DNA of 64,000 bases from JARIHC01 sp035692985. GTDB lineage: Bacteria; Patescibacteriota; Saccharimonadia; Saccharimonadales; UBA4665. Under the pieces are notes generated by a model. It was not told the DNA's origin and did not search any database. It was given only the letters and a program-made list of their open reading frames with translations. Below, one piece after another: positions 35,004 to 44,246 of the stretch (positions within the stretch are counted from its first letter, which is position 1; every line of letters starts with the position of its first letter). Location: assembly GCA_035692985.1 (NCBI GenBank), contig DASSHG010000007.1:48934-112933 (forward strand). Reading direction: 5' to 3'. Both the position numbers and the translations under genes were made by a program.

Positions 35004-35756
35004 ATGCAGCTCATAGTCGATAAATTGCTCACGCAATACGAATTGTCCGGCGAGGGTAAGCTCATATTGCTGCTGCATGGCTGGAGCCAGACGGCAAAAA
35101 ACCTTGGCCAGCTCCAAAAAGAGCTTGCCGCCAGCCATCAGGTACTGGCAGTTGATTTGCCCGGATTTGGCGCTACGCAGACTCCCGACGCGGCCTGGGA
35201 TTTAGATGATTACGCCGAATTTCTAAAAGATCTGCTGCAAAAACTTAATCTGCCCCAGCCCTACGCGGTGATCGGCCACAGCAACGGCGGGGCGTTGGCT
35301 GTCCGCGCGGTCAGTTTGGGCGAATTGCGCCCGGACAAACTGGTCTTGCTGGCTGCTTCGGGGGTGCGTACCAACAGCCACGCCAAGCGTCTTATTTTCA
35401 AGTTCATAGCCAAGGCGGGCAACGCGGCCACTATTTGGCTGCCCGAGCACCGGCGTGCCGCTTTGCGGAAGCGTCTCTACGGTGCCGCGGGTTCCGACAT
35501 GTTAACCGCGCCGCACTTGCAGGATACTTTCAAGAAAACGGTCCGCCAAGATGTCCAGGGTGATGCCGCGGCCATCAAAACTCCTACGCTTTTAATATAT
35601 GCTGCCGATGACCAAGATGTGCCGGTCGCCGACGGCAAACAATATAACAAACTTATTAAAAACTCTCGCCTGGAAGTAATTGAACAGGCCGGCCACTTCG
35701 TGCACACTGACCAGCCGGAAAAAGTCACCCAACTTGTAGAGGAATTCCTGGCATGA
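35004..35756 (+). CDS. Alpha/beta hydrolase
   Basis: The 250-residue serine hydrolase has an oxyanion motif LLLHGWSQ, the nucleophile elbow GHSNGG (Ser about 92), acid YAADDQDVP and His in EQAGHFVH. It is encoded between two Mur ligase genes and its stop overlaps the next ATG (ATGA), so it is cotranslated with the membrane MurF-like protein. The substrate is unknown; an ester or amide in the envelope is possible. TATAAT (34991-34996) lies 7 bp before the ATG. Confidence 0.9.
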   Translation: MQLIVDKLLTQYELSGEGKLILLLHGWSQTAKNLGQLQKELAASHQVLAVDLPGFGATQTPDAAWDLDDYAEFLKDLLQKLNLPQPYAVIGHSNGGALAVRAVSLGELRPDKLVLLAASGVRTNSHAKRLIFKFIAKAGNAATIWLPEHRRAALRKRLYGAAGSDMLTAPHLQDTFKKTVRQDVQGDAAAIKTPTLLIYAADDQDVPVADGKQYNKLIKNSRLEVIEQAGHFVHTDQPEKVTQLVEEFLA

Positions 35757-37192
35757 TCCGCGCTCTCATTAGCCCTTATCTTCCAAGTTACCCGGCAACG
35801 CTCATTTACATGTTGCAAAATACCGAATACAAAGCTGGGCCCTATTTGCAGTGGTACTGGCGGACGCAAAACTTCACGACCGTGATGCAGCGCCGCGGCC
35901 TGGACCGGACCAAGCCTGCCCGTTTATTGTTGTCCGCGTTATGGTGCGGCATAACCGTTGAAGTACTGGCAGGCCTTGTATTGATTTACCTTGGCGGTTG
36001 GCAGGATCTGGCGGGTGGTATTGTTCTGGGGCTGGCGCTAATTATTGCCTATCCTGTCGTCTGGGCCCATTTGTTAGTGTTGCCGCTGGTGGCAGGCCGG
36101 GAGTTGAGTACGCGGCCGCAACGGCAGCGTCTTATCCAGCAATCGGAAATCATCTTCCGCCAGCATCCCGGCACCAAGATCGCCGTTGCTGGCAGCTATG
36201 GTAAAACCACCATGAAAGAGTTGCTGACAGCTGTGCTTAGCGAAGGTAAAAAAGTGACCGCCACGCCGGCTAACAAAAATGTGGCTATTAGCCATGTCCA
36301 ATTTGCCAAACAGCTGGATGGCGACGAAGATATCTTAATCATAGAATACGGTGAAGGCGCGCCGGGTGACGTTGCCCGTTTTGCCAGCACGACCCATCCT
36401 ACGCACGCCGTGATTACCGGCCTGGCGCCGGCCCACCTGGATCAATATAAAACTTTGCAGGCGGCAGGGGAGGACATATTTTCAGTAGCGGGATTTGTCC
36501 CGGCCAAGCACCTGTATGTTAACGGGGATTCGCCGGACGCCCGGCCTTTTTTAAAAAATTCGTACCAGTTGTTTAGCGGATCAGGCTCGCTGGGCTGGAA
36601 AACCAGCCGCGTTGACATCCAATTAACCGGCACCAGCTTCACGCTTAAAAAGGGCCGGCAAGAAATTGCCTTGCATAGCGGCCTGGTCGGCCGTCACCAG
36701 GTTGGTTTCCTGGCGTTCGCGGCGGCACTGGCTTTGGAGCTGGGGCTGACCCCCGGGCAGGTTTCGGATGGGCTCGCTAAAACGCGGCCTGTCGAACACC
36801 GCATGCAGCCGTATCGTCTAGGCGGCGCCTGGATCGTGGATGATACCTATAACGGTAACCTGGAAGGTATCCGGGCCGGTACCGGACTGCTCAAAGAAAT
36901 AAAAGCCAAGCGCAAAATCTATGTTACCCCAGGATTGGTAGACCAGGGGGCGGAGACCGAACAGATTCACCGCGAAGCCGGCCGTCTCATAGCCGCCGCC
37001 CGGCCGGATATAGTAGTATTGATGCGCAATTCCGTCACCGGATTCATCCGCGAAGGCCTTGAGACAGGTAAGTTTAAGGGCGAAATTCGCACGGAGGATA
37101 ACCCGCTTGAGTTTTATACCAATCTCGCTCACTTCGTAGCCAGCGGCGACTTAGTAGTCATGCAAAACGACTGGACTGATAACTACGCCTAA
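35753..37192 (+). CDS. MurF-like Mur ligase with N-terminal membrane helices
   Basis: The 479-residue protein has two to three hydrophobic helices at about 58-125, then a Mur ligase core: P-loop VAGSYGKTTMKELLT, IIEYGEGAPGDVARF, TGLAPAHLDQYKT and the C-terminal WIVDDTYNGNLEGIRAG and YVTPGLVDQGAE. Membrane-anchored MurF relatives are known from Gram-positive and CPR genomes. It should act on UDP-MurNAc peptides or lipid-linked intermediates at the membrane. Together with the soluble copy and Ddl it forms a cell-wall precursor cluster. Confidence 0.87.
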   Translation: MIRALISPYLPSYPATLIYMLQNTEYKAGPYLQWYWRTQNFTTVMQRRGLDRTKPARLLLSALWCGITVEVLAGLVLIYLGGWQDLAGGIVLGLALIIAYPVVWAHLLVLPLVAGRELSTRPQRQRLIQQSEIIFRQHPGTKIAVAGSYGKTTMKELLTAVLSEGKKVTATPANKNVAISHVQFAKQLDGDEDILIIEYGEGAPGDVARFASTTHPTHAVITGLAPAHLDQYKTLQAAGEDIFSVAGFVPAKHLYVNGDSPDARPFLKNSYQLFSGSGSLGWKTSRVDIQLTGTSFTLKKGRQEIALHSGLVGRHQVGFLAFAAALALELGLTPGQVSDGLAKTRPVEHRMQPYRLGGAWIVDDTYNGNLEGIRAGTGLLKEIKAKRKIYVTPGLVDQGAETEQIHREAGRLIAAARPDIVVLMRNSVTGFIREGLETGKFKGEIRTEDNPLEFYTNLAHFVASGDLVVMQNDWTDNYA

Positions 37193-37237
37193 AGTCGCGC
37201 ATTGAAATTGCCTGCTTAAATCGCGATAATAGAGACC

Positions 37238-38398
37238 ATGGAAACCATTGCAGTTATTTTCGGCGGCCGTTCGGCCGAGCACGACGTCTCAATCGTCACA
37301 GCCCTGGCCAGTGTTATCAAGCCGTTGCAACTAACTAAGAAATACCGAGTAGAAGCGGTCTATATCGCTAAAGATGGCACCTGGTACTGGGGTAATGAGC
37401 TAAAAAATATCCGATTGTTTACTTCTGGTAAGATCCAGGATTATATGCGCCGCAACCAGCCGGCCAGCGTGCAGTTCAACGGCGGCATGATGCTATTAAA
37501 AGCCGGTAACCTGTCTAGGAAATCACGCAAAATCGATATAGTTTTTCCGGCCATGCACGGAACTTATGGTGAAGACGGGGCGCTGATGGGCTTGTTGGAC
37601 ATGGCTGGTATCCCGTACGTTGGCTGCGGCCTCAGCGCGTCGGCGGTCGCCATGGATAAAGTCCTGGCCAAACAGGTTGCGGCCGCGAACGGCATACCAG
37701 TCGCCAAATTTTTGGCTTTTTCCCGGGCCGGGCTGGAACAAGGGCTCGAAAAAACCACCCATGCCATCACAAAAAACCTCAAATACCCGTTGTTTATCAA
37801 GCCGGCGCATCTTGGCTCTAGCATCGGTATCAGCCAGGCCAACGACGACAAAGAGTTGCGCAACGGCTTAGAGGTGGCGGCTCATTACGACGACAAAGTA
37901 CTCGTCGAAGAGGCTGTCCAAAATCTTATAGAAGTTACTTTGCCGATTATGGGAAATGATACGCCGCAACCTGCCTTATTAGAGCGTCCGCTGACCCAGG
38001 CCGAAGACTTTTTTGACTTTGACACCAAATATTTACAAGGCGGTAAAAAAGGCAAAGGCAAGACGGGCGGCAAAGGCGCCCAGGGCTACAGCCAAATTCC
38101 CGCCGACCTTCCCAAACCCTTATATGCCAAGGCTGAAAAAACGGGCCTGGCCGCATACGCCGCTCTTGGCTGCAGCGGCATAGCGCGGGTGGATATGCTC
38201 ATTAACAGCAAAACCCAGGAAGTTTACTTTAACGAGGTCAACCCGCTGCCTGGCGGCCTGTACGCCCATAACTGGAACAAAGCAGGGGTTAGCAATGTAG
38301 AGCTCGTGCAGAAGCTGGTTGAGCTGGCTAAAGAACGCCACGCGGCGCGGCAAGCACTGGCTACCAGTTTTAGCACCAACTACTTGCAGCAGTTCTAA
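37238..38398 (+). CDS. ddl: D-alanine--D-alanine ligase
   Basis: This makes the D-Ala-D-Ala dipeptide used by MurF. The ATP-grasp enzyme has FGGRSAEHDVSI at the N-terminus, FPAMHGTYGEDGALMGLLD, YVGCGLSASAVAMDKVL, FIKPAHLGSSIGIS and the Mg-binding VYFNEVNPLPGG. At 386 residues it is slightly long because of a Lys/Gly-rich insert (GGKKGKGKTGGKG, about 267-280) in the grasp domain. GATAAT (37225-37230) lies 7 bp before the ATG. Confidence 0.96.
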   Translation: METIAVIFGGRSAEHDVSIVTALASVIKPLQLTKKYRVEAVYIAKDGTWYWGNELKNIRLFTSGKIQDYMRRNQPASVQFNGGMMLLKAGNLSRKSRKIDIVFPAMHGTYGEDGALMGLLDMAGIPYVGCGLSASAVAMDKVLAKQVAAANGIPVAKFLAFSRAGLEQGLEKTTHAITKNLKYPLFIKPAHLGSSIGISQANDDKELRNGLEVAAHYDDKVLVEEAVQNLIEVTLPIMGNDTPQPALLERPLTQAEDFFDFDTKYLQGGKKGKGKTGGKGAQGYSQIPADLPKPLYAKAEKTGLAAYAALGCSGIARVDMLINSKTQEVYFNEVNPLPGGLYAHNWNKAGVSNVELVQKLVELAKERHAARQALATSFSTNYLQQF

Positions 38399-38455
38399 AA
38401 ACAGCCGGCTGTGCAAACCGCTCATGCTTGCATGCTTACAGTTCGGACTAGCTTG

Positions 38456-38474
38456 TAACAGATAGAAACTGTTA
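38456..38474. promoter_or_regulatory. Inverted repeat at the leuS promoter
   Basis: TAACAG and CTGTTA flank a 7-bp spacer just upstream of the -10-like AAGATAAT ahead of leuS. A perfect 12-bp palindrome ACAGCCGGCTGT lies at 38401-38412. Either could be an operator; no T-box motif is seen. Confidence 0.3.
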
Positions 38475-38485
38475 AGATAATAATA

Positions 38486-40984
38486 ATGCAACGCTACAAC
38501 CCGAAAGACATCGAACCCAAGTGGCAGAAAATCTGGCAAGAAAGTGGTGTCTATATCGCTAACCTCAAAAGTGGTAAGCCCAAGTACATCGCCATGAGCA
38601 TGTTCAATTATCCAAGTGGCGCCGGTATCCACATCGGCCATGCCATGACCTACACCATCAGTGACGTTAAAGCCCGCTTTAAACGACAGCAGGGTTACGA
38701 AAGTTATCATCCGGTTGGCTGGGACGCTTTTGGCCTGCCAGCCGAAAACTACGCTATTAAAGCTGGTGTGTCACCGCAGGAAATTATGGCCACTATCATA
38801 CCCAACTATCATAAACAATACCGGGCAATGGGCTGGAGTAACGACTGGGAGAAAGAAATTGCCACTCACCTGCCGGAATACTACAAATGGACGCAGTGGA
38901 TCTTTGCGCAGATGTACAAGCATGGACTAGCCTACCAAGACGTCCGAATGCAGTGGTGGTGCACTATTGACAACACGGTATTGGCCAATGAGCAAGTGAT
39001 TGACGGCAAGTGTTGGCGTCATGACGGCCCCGACGATCCGCTAGCCGAAAAACGCGAAGTAAAACAATGGTTCTTTAAAATTACCAATTACGCTGATGAG
39101 TTGCTAGAGGCAACCGATGGCCTGGATTGGACGGAAAGCGTCAAACTGGCCCAAAAGAACTGGATTGGTAAAAGTAAGGGCGCGGAGATTGATTTCGAGC
39201 TTGATTTTGGCGACGAAGAGATTAATTCACGTAGAGATGAAGATGGCAAAAAAGCGCACATTGCTGTATTTACTACGCGCCCAGATACTATTTACGGAGC
39301 AACTTATCTTGTGTTGGCTCCCGAGCACAAATGGGTCCAGCTGGCCTTAGAGCACAAGACTGTTCTGAAAAATAATGGCCAAATAGAGCGTTACGTCCAG
39401 GAAGCTGGTCGTAAAACAGAGGTTCAACGCCAGGAGACTAAAGGCAAGACTGGCGTGAAACTTGAGGGTATTGAGGCGATCAATCCCGCGAATGGCCAGA
39501 AAATTCCTATGTTTGTGGCTGATTATGTGCTCGAGGGCTATGGCACAGGCGCCATCATGGCAGTGCCTGCCCACGACGAACGTGACTACGAATTTGCTCA
39601 AAAATTTGATTTACCAATTGTGCGCGTAATTGAAAATGATGCGCCGGACAATGAGTGCACATCAGATGAAGGTGTCATGATTAACTCCGCCTCATTTAAC
39701 GGTCAAAGTTCGGCGGAAGCCCGTGAGAATATAGTGAAAAGTTTGGTTGAGCAGCATAAAGCAACAGAAAAAATTAATTATAAAATGCGCGACTGGAGTA
39801 TTAGCAGACAACGGTATTGGGGTGCGCCGATTCCGATTATCAACTGCCCTAAATGCGGACCGCAACTGGTGCCTGACGATCAATTGCCGGTGGCGTTGCC
39901 GGAACTAACCGACTTCCAGCCAAGCGGTGACGGCCGCAGCGCGCTGGGTCGGGCCAAAGACTGGCTCAAAGTTGATTGTCCAAAGTGCGGCGGTCCGGGT
40001 GAACGCGAAACTGACACGCTGGATACCTATATCTGTAGCAGTTGGTACATGTACCGCTATTTCGATCCCCGCAACCAGGAAAAGATTTTCGATGATAAGT
40101 TGGTGAAGAACTGGGAGCCGATCGATTTCTACAACGGCGCCGATCACGCCACCGCCCATCTGTTATATGCCCGATTTATTGCCCATTTCTTCCATAAAGT
40201 CGGCCTGGTCAACGAGCCGGAGCCATTCAAGCAATTTCTGTTCAACGGCAAAGTCACCGCCCAGGACGGCCAGATGTTCAGCAAAAGTAAGGGCAATGGC
40301 GTTGATCCGCTGGAAGTTATCAATAGCGGTTATGGCGCTGATGCTCTGCGCACCTATCTGATGTTCGCCGCACCGCTGGAGTTGTGGGCTCGCTGGGACC
40401 CACAAGGTGTTCCTGGCGCTCATCGCTTCCTGAGTCGGCTGTGGACCATCATACAGGAGTATCAGGAAACGGCTCCGGTTAACTTAACTGACGGACAGAA
40501 AAGGGATTTGTTGCGGGCAACCAATAAGATGATCAAAAAAGTAACCGAAGACATTGAAGAAAATCGCTACAATACCGCTATTGCCAGTCTCATGGAGTGT
40601 ATTAACACATTATATAAACTTAAGATCGTAGGCTTCGGTAAAAGCGATATTTGGCAACAGGCACTAGAGAATATCACGGTTTGCGTAGCACCATTCGCGC
40701 CGCATATTGCTGATGAGCTTTGGCAACAACTGGGCCACAGCTCAACCGTTCATATTGACAGCTGGCCGAAGTACGACGAAAAATATCTGACCCAAGACAC
40801 CGTAACGGTCGTTATCCAGGTCAATGGCAAGCTACGCGGGCAGATAGAGGTCGCGGCCGGAGCCGATGAAGCAGCGGTCGTCAAAGCTGCCAAAGCCCAC
40901 AAAAAAGCCGCCAGTTATCTGGACGGCAAAGACACCCGCAAGACCATTTACGTGCCCGGCCGGCTGGTCAACTTCGTCATTTAG
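38486..40984 (+). CDS. leuS: Leucyl-tRNA synthetase
   Basis: This class I synthetase charges tRNA-Leu, three genes of which lie in this window. It has the HIGH motif in GAGIHIGHAMTY (near residue 50), a CP1 editing domain with TTRPDTIYGATYLVLAPEH and YGTGAIMAVPAHDERD, and the KMSKS-type loop MFSKSKGNGVDP near 595. The anticodon-binding domain and C-terminal domain follow. The 832-residue length is normal. There is no Shine-Dalgarno; -10-like TAAGAT/GATAAT lies 4-7 bp before the ATG. Confidence 0.97.
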   Translation: MQRYNPKDIEPKWQKIWQESGVYIANLKSGKPKYIAMSMFNYPSGAGIHIGHAMTYTISDVKARFKRQQGYESYHPVGWDAFGLPAENYAIKAGVSPQEIMATIIPNYHKQYRAMGWSNDWEKEIATHLPEYYKWTQWIFAQMYKHGLAYQDVRMQWWCTIDNTVLANEQVIDGKCWRHDGPDDPLAEKREVKQWFFKITNYADELLEATDGLDWTESVKLAQKNWIGKSKGAEIDFELDFGDEEINSRRDEDGKKAHIAVFTTRPDTIYGATYLVLAPEHKWVQLALEHKTVLKNNGQIERYVQEAGRKTEVQRQETKGKTGVKLEGIEAINPANGQKIPMFVADYVLEGYGTGAIMAVPAHDERDYEFAQKFDLPIVRVIENDAPDNECTSDEGVMINSASFNGQSSAEARENIVKSLVEQHKATEKINYKMRDWSISRQRYWGAPIPIINCPKCGPQLVPDDQLPVALPELTDFQPSGDGRSALGRAKDWLKVDCPKCGGPGERETDTLDTYICSSWYMYRYFDPRNQEKIFDDKLVKNWEPIDFYNGADHATAHLLYARFIAHFFHKVGLVNEPEPFKQFLFNGKVTAQDGQMFSKSKGNGVDPLEVINSGYGADALRTYLMFAAPLELWARWDPQGVPGAHRFLSRLWTIIQEYQETAPVNLTDGQKRDLLRATNKMIKKVTEDIEENRYNTAIASLMECINTLYKLKIVGFGKSDIWQQALENITVCVAPFAPHIADELWQQLGHSSTVHIDSWPKYDEKYLTQDTVTVVIQVNGKLRGQIEVAAGADEAAVVKAAKAHKKAASYLDGKDTRKTIYVPGRLVNFVI

Positions 40985-41038
40985 TGCTAATATAAGGCCA
41001 AGTTTTGTCAATATAAGGAAAGGTATAGCTTTCTCAGC

Positions 41039-41182
41039 ATGGGACAACCCAAAAAGCGAACTCCCTCGCGTAAAACCGGCACTCGCCGCAGTCATCTACG
41101 GCTTAAATTAGCCCGTAAGGTTAACGCCAAATCACCGGTTAAGGTCCGCACAACGGTGCGCGAAAGCGGCAAAGCCGCCTAG
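41039..41182 (+). CDS. rpmF: 50S ribosomal protein L32
   Basis: This 47-residue basic protein begins MGQPKKRTPSRKTGTRRSH, the L32 N-terminal signature (PKxRTSxxRxxxRRSH). It has no Cys, so it is the zinc-free form. It lies between leuS and nusB with AAGGAAAGG about 15 bp upstream. It is short enough to be overlooked by length-filtered gene calls. Confidence 0.88.
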   Translation: MGQPKKRTPSRKTGTRRSHLRLKLARKVNAKSPVKVRTTVRESGKAA

Positions 41183-41215
41183 GCAGGCGTCCGCGAGCAG
41201 TAAGGAATTAACAAT

Positions 41216-41698
41216 ATGGCTTCCAACCGACATCTCGGTCGCATCATAGCCCTGCAGACATTGTATGAGCAGGAGCTGCGCATTGATGCCAATGACAAAA
41301 CTTTTGATGTCGATAAGGTGTTAGCGCGGAATGTAGCCCGCTACCAGGAAATGCTGGATGACGTCGAGTTCGTCAACCAGCTGGTAGCCGGCGTCATTAA
41401 GCAGGCGCCGGAACTGGACGCCAAGCTGCAACCGGTAGCACCGGAATGGCCGATTGAGCAAATCGCCCGCATGGACCGCCTAATCCTCAGGATTGGCTTG
41501 TATGAGCTGGAAAACGAGGATGACGTGCCGCCTAAGGTGGTCATTAATGAGGCCGTCGAGCTGGCCAAAGCCTTCGGCGGCGATAACTCATCCAAGTTTG
41601 TCAACGGCGTCCTCGGCACATTACTGCGCGAAAAAGAAGCCGCCGCCAAAACCCCCGCAGCTAAAAAACCTACAGCCAAGCCTAAGAAAACCAAGTAA
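41216..41698 (+). CDS. nusB: Transcription antitermination factor NusB
   Basis: This RNA-binding all-helical protein acts with NusE/S10 in rRNA antitermination. Signatures are SNRHLGRIIALQTLYEQEL at the start, WPIEQIARMDRLILRIGLYEL and VVINEAVELAKAFGGDNSSK followed by FVNGVLGTL. The last 20 residues are a Lys/Ala/Pro tail (AAKKPTAKPKKTK) beyond the usual family end. Shine-Dalgarno AAGGA precedes the ATG. Confidence 0.95.
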   Translation: MASNRHLGRIIALQTLYEQELRIDANDKTFDVDKVLARNVARYQEMLDDVEFVNQLVAGVIKQAPELDAKLQPVAPEWPIEQIARMDRLILRIGLYELENEDDVPPKVVINEAVELAKAFGGDNSSKFVNGVLGTLLREKEAAAKTPAAKKPTAKPKKTK

Positions 41699-41709
41699 AG
41701 GTAATTAAT

Positions 41710-42213
41710 ATGTCAGTCAAACGTCCGAAACCAATGAAAGGTATCAAAAAACTGGTCCACAAACGCAGGCCGGTGATTGATGAAGTGGTCCGCGAAACCA
41801 CTGCCGGCGGCGTGGTGTTCCGCCACAACAAGCAGGGCGGCCTGGAAATACTGCTTATCCAGGATGCCAAAAACCGCTGGACTATCCCTAAGGGCCACGT
41901 TGAACCCGGCGAAGAACCCGGTGCCACGGCCGAGCGTGAAATCCGCGAAGAAACCGGCCTGCACGACATGGAGGTTTTCAGCTGGTTGGGCAAGGTCAAC
42001 TTCCGTTACCGCCGTGAGCACACCCTGGTGCTGATGACCATGCATATCTATCTGGTGGAAGGCCAGGGTGATACCAACAAACTACACCCCGAAGATTGGC
42101 TTAACGACATTAAATGGCTGCCGGCCAACGACGCTATCGATAAAATCGCCTACGACGATATCGGCAAACTGATACTAATTGGTATGAAGAAAATCCGGAC
42201 AGGGAAACTATAA
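41710..42213 (+). CDS. Nudix hydrolase
   Basis: The 167-residue enzyme hydrolyses nucleoside diphosphate-linked compounds. The Nudix box is complete: GHVEPGEEPGATAERE followed by IREETGL. The N-terminal 25 residues are basic. Its place between nusB and rnc suggests cotranscription. RppH-like or Ap4A-type substrates are possible but not decidable. Confidence 0.93.
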   Translation: MSVKRPKPMKGIKKLVHKRRPVIDEVVRETTAGGVVFRHNKQGGLEILLIQDAKNRWTIPKGHVEPGEEPGATAEREIREETGLHDMEVFSWLGKVNFRYRREHTLVLMTMHIYLVEGQGDTNKLHPEDWLNDIKWLPANDAIDKIAYDDIGKLILIGMKKIRTGKL

Positions 42214-42216
42214 ATC

Positions 42217-42915
42217 ATGGACATATCCACCTATAAAATTTTCGCCAAAGATAAACTAAAGACGGAGTTTAGCGATGTCAACCTGCTGGTCACGGCTTTC
42301 ACGCATCGCTCATACCTGAACGAACATCGCAAAAGCGTGCGTGAACATAACGAGCGGCTGGAATTCCTGGGGGATGCTGTGCTGGAGCTGATCGTCACGG
42401 AATACCTATACGGCAATTACGACGAGCCAGAAGGTATTCTGACCAACTGGCGCAGCAGTCTGGTGCGCACCGAAAGCATCAGCGCCGCCGCCCACAAATA
42501 CGAATTCGAACCGCTGCTCCGCCTAAGCCGCGGCGAAAAACAGGGTAGCCAGCGTGCCCGCGCCCAGATCCTGGCCAATACTTACGAAGCTGTGGTCGGC
42601 GCGATTTATCTGGATCAGGGCTACGATGCCGCCAAAAAATTTATAACCGCCAGCATCCTGAGTACTTTTGACGACATTCTGGCCAGCGGCTCCTGGATGG
42701 ACTCCAAGTCGCAACTACAAGAGCTGGCCCAGAGCCAAGAAAACGCCACGCCGGTTTATAAAGTGATTAGCGAAGAAGGCCCAGACCACGACAAAACTTT
42801 TACGGTCGGCGTCTACGTGAATGCCAACCTCAAGGGCCAAGGCACCGGCCCTAGCAAACAGCACGCCCAGCAACAGGCTGCCGAAAAAGCATTGTCGGCT
42901 TATAAAGAAAATTGA
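42217..42915 (+). CDS. rnc: Ribonuclease III
   Basis: This double-strand-specific endonuclease processes rRNA precursors. The catalytic domain has the signature ERLEFLGDAVLELIV (about 45-59) and later ANTYEAVVGAIYLDQG with the second catalytic acidic pair. A C-terminal dsRNA-binding domain lies at about 165-232 (SKSQLQELAQSQ, GPSKQHAQQQAAEKAL). At 232 residues it is normal. It starts 3 bp after the Nudix gene. Confidence 0.96.
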   Translation: MDISTYKIFAKDKLKTEFSDVNLLVTAFTHRSYLNEHRKSVREHNERLEFLGDAVLELIVTEYLYGNYDEPEGILTNWRSSLVRTESISAAAHKYEFEPLLRLSRGEKQGSQRARAQILANTYEAVVGAIYLDQGYDAAKKFITASILSTFDDILASGSWMDSKSQLQELAQSQENATPVYKVISEEGPDHDKTFTVGVYVNANLKGQGTGPSKQHAQQQAAEKALSAYKEN

Positions 42916-42970
42916 CAGAACTGAAAAAATTGTTAATATAAATAGCCAGTAACACTGGTAACAAAGAAAC

Positions 42971-44122
42971 ATGCTCAGCAGCGTCAAAAGCAACCTCAAA
43001 GTTAAACATCTATTATTTGCCCTAGCCATCTTGGTGGCCACTACATACCTATTTACCGCTGCCCTAAATCTGGCTGCCCATAAAAAAGCCAATGCCGGAG
43101 GATTCTCTCCATACAATGCAACCATTACCCCGTCAACCACAACGGCTACCGTCGGACAAACTGTAACAATTACCGTTCGTAGCTGGGACTATAAATGTGC
43201 CCAAACCGGTTATTCCTCTACGACATCGTCCTATTGTAATTCATATGGCGGGGTTGCAGGTACGGAAGGAACCTGGGGAAGCTCAACTATTACGGCATCT
43301 GGTGGCGGCACCACGCTTTCTACCACTTTGCTCCAAACGGGCGGCGGCCCTCCCAACCCGGGATCTTTTACTCTTAACGCATCGACTGCCGGTTCTAAAA
43401 CAGTCACTCTTTATGATCCGTGGAAAGCCAATCTCGGCTCAGTCACCATAAATTACTTTAACGCAGCTTCTGCTACTGTATCAGCTTCTGGCTCTGTCTC
43501 TGGTTCCGGTTCAAGACACGCCTCCAGCACCTCCAACGTCGCCGCGACGGCAGACGGTCAGAAGCCGGCGCCTGCTGTAGCGAATCCGGAGATTACTCAA
43601 ATCAAGATTGGCAGCCAAACTGTTTCTACTGCTAAACCGGTAGTGGTCAAGGTGGGTCAACCGCTAACCTTATCGGGTAAGACGGTTGCCAACGGCATTG
43701 TGACACTCTATATCCACTCAAAAGAGAGGACGGTGACCACCAAGGCTGACAAAGACGGCATATGGAAATATACGATCAGCCAGTTGCCGGTCGGTAGCCA
43801 TAGTATTGAAGCACAAGTAATGGACCCCAAAACTAAACAGCAATCCGCGAAAACTTCGTTGCTGAACTTTGCGATTAAACCATCTAAGAGTGCTGCAACC
43901 ACGAAACCGATAAAGAACAACTTTAGCCCCTGGAGTATGATTATTTTCCCAGCCATCCTTGCAGCGGCGATATTAACGGCCGCTTTTTTTGGCTGGCGAC
44001 GCTATGGCCGCAAGAAGCCGGCAGATGCTTCCCTCGGAGCAGACGCTGCCATCCCCGCGCCTGAACCATCTACGCCTGAACCCCCTGCTAGCGACGGTAG
44101 TACGAATCCAGACAATACGTAA
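42971..44122 (+). CDS. Cell-surface Ig-like protein with C-terminal membrane anchor
   Basis: The 383-residue protein has a signal or anchor helix (about 12-35). An extracellular Ser/Thr/Gly-rich beta domain follows (about 45-170) with a YKCAQTGYSS...SSYCNS Cys pair. There is then a Ser-rich linker, a second Ig-like beta-sandwich (about 200-295, VGQPLTLSGKTVANGIVTLY), a C-terminal helix (about 316-336) and basic RRYGRKK, then a Pro/Glu-rich cytoplasmic tail. It lacks an LPXTG motif. A role in surface adhesion or structure is plausible but unproven. Confidence 0.75.
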   Translation: MLSSVKSNLKVKHLLFALAILVATTYLFTAALNLAAHKKANAGGFSPYNATITPSTTTATVGQTVTITVRSWDYKCAQTGYSSTTSSYCNSYGGVAGTEGTWGSSTITASGGGTTLSTTLLQTGGGPPNPGSFTLNASTAGSKTVTLYDPWKANLGSVTINYFNAASATVSASGSVSGSGSRHASSTSNVAATADGQKPAPAVANPEITQIKIGSQTVSTAKPVVVKVGQPLTLSGKTVANGIVTLYIHSKERTVTTKADKDGIWKYTISQLPVGSHSIEAQVMDPKTKQQSAKTSLLNFAIKPSKSAATTKPIKNNFSPWSMIIFPAILAAAILTAAFFGWRRYGRKKPADASLGADAAIPAPEPSTPEPPASDGSTNPDNT

Positions 44123-44159
44123 AACCTATTGTTACTGAAATGTCAAAACTATAATTTGA

Positions 44160-44188
44160 TTGACAACAGGGGCGCTTATCTGTAGAAT
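44160..44188 (+). promoter_or_regulatory. Canonical promoter of rpsP
   Basis: TTGACA (44160-44165), a 17-bp spacer and TAGAAT (44183-44188) form a near-consensus sigma-70 promoter. It gives a leader of about 50 nt ahead of rpsP. Confidence 0.8.
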
Positions 44189-44246
44189 AGCAAGGATTGT
44201 CTTTAGTAACTCTAAGTAAGAGGCAGAAAAGAGTTTTAATCGAAAT

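Noticed and set aside
38399..38485. T-box or leucine leader upstream of leuS
   Set aside because: The 87-bp gap lacks the T-box sequence (TGGNACC) and antiterminator; only short palindromes are present.
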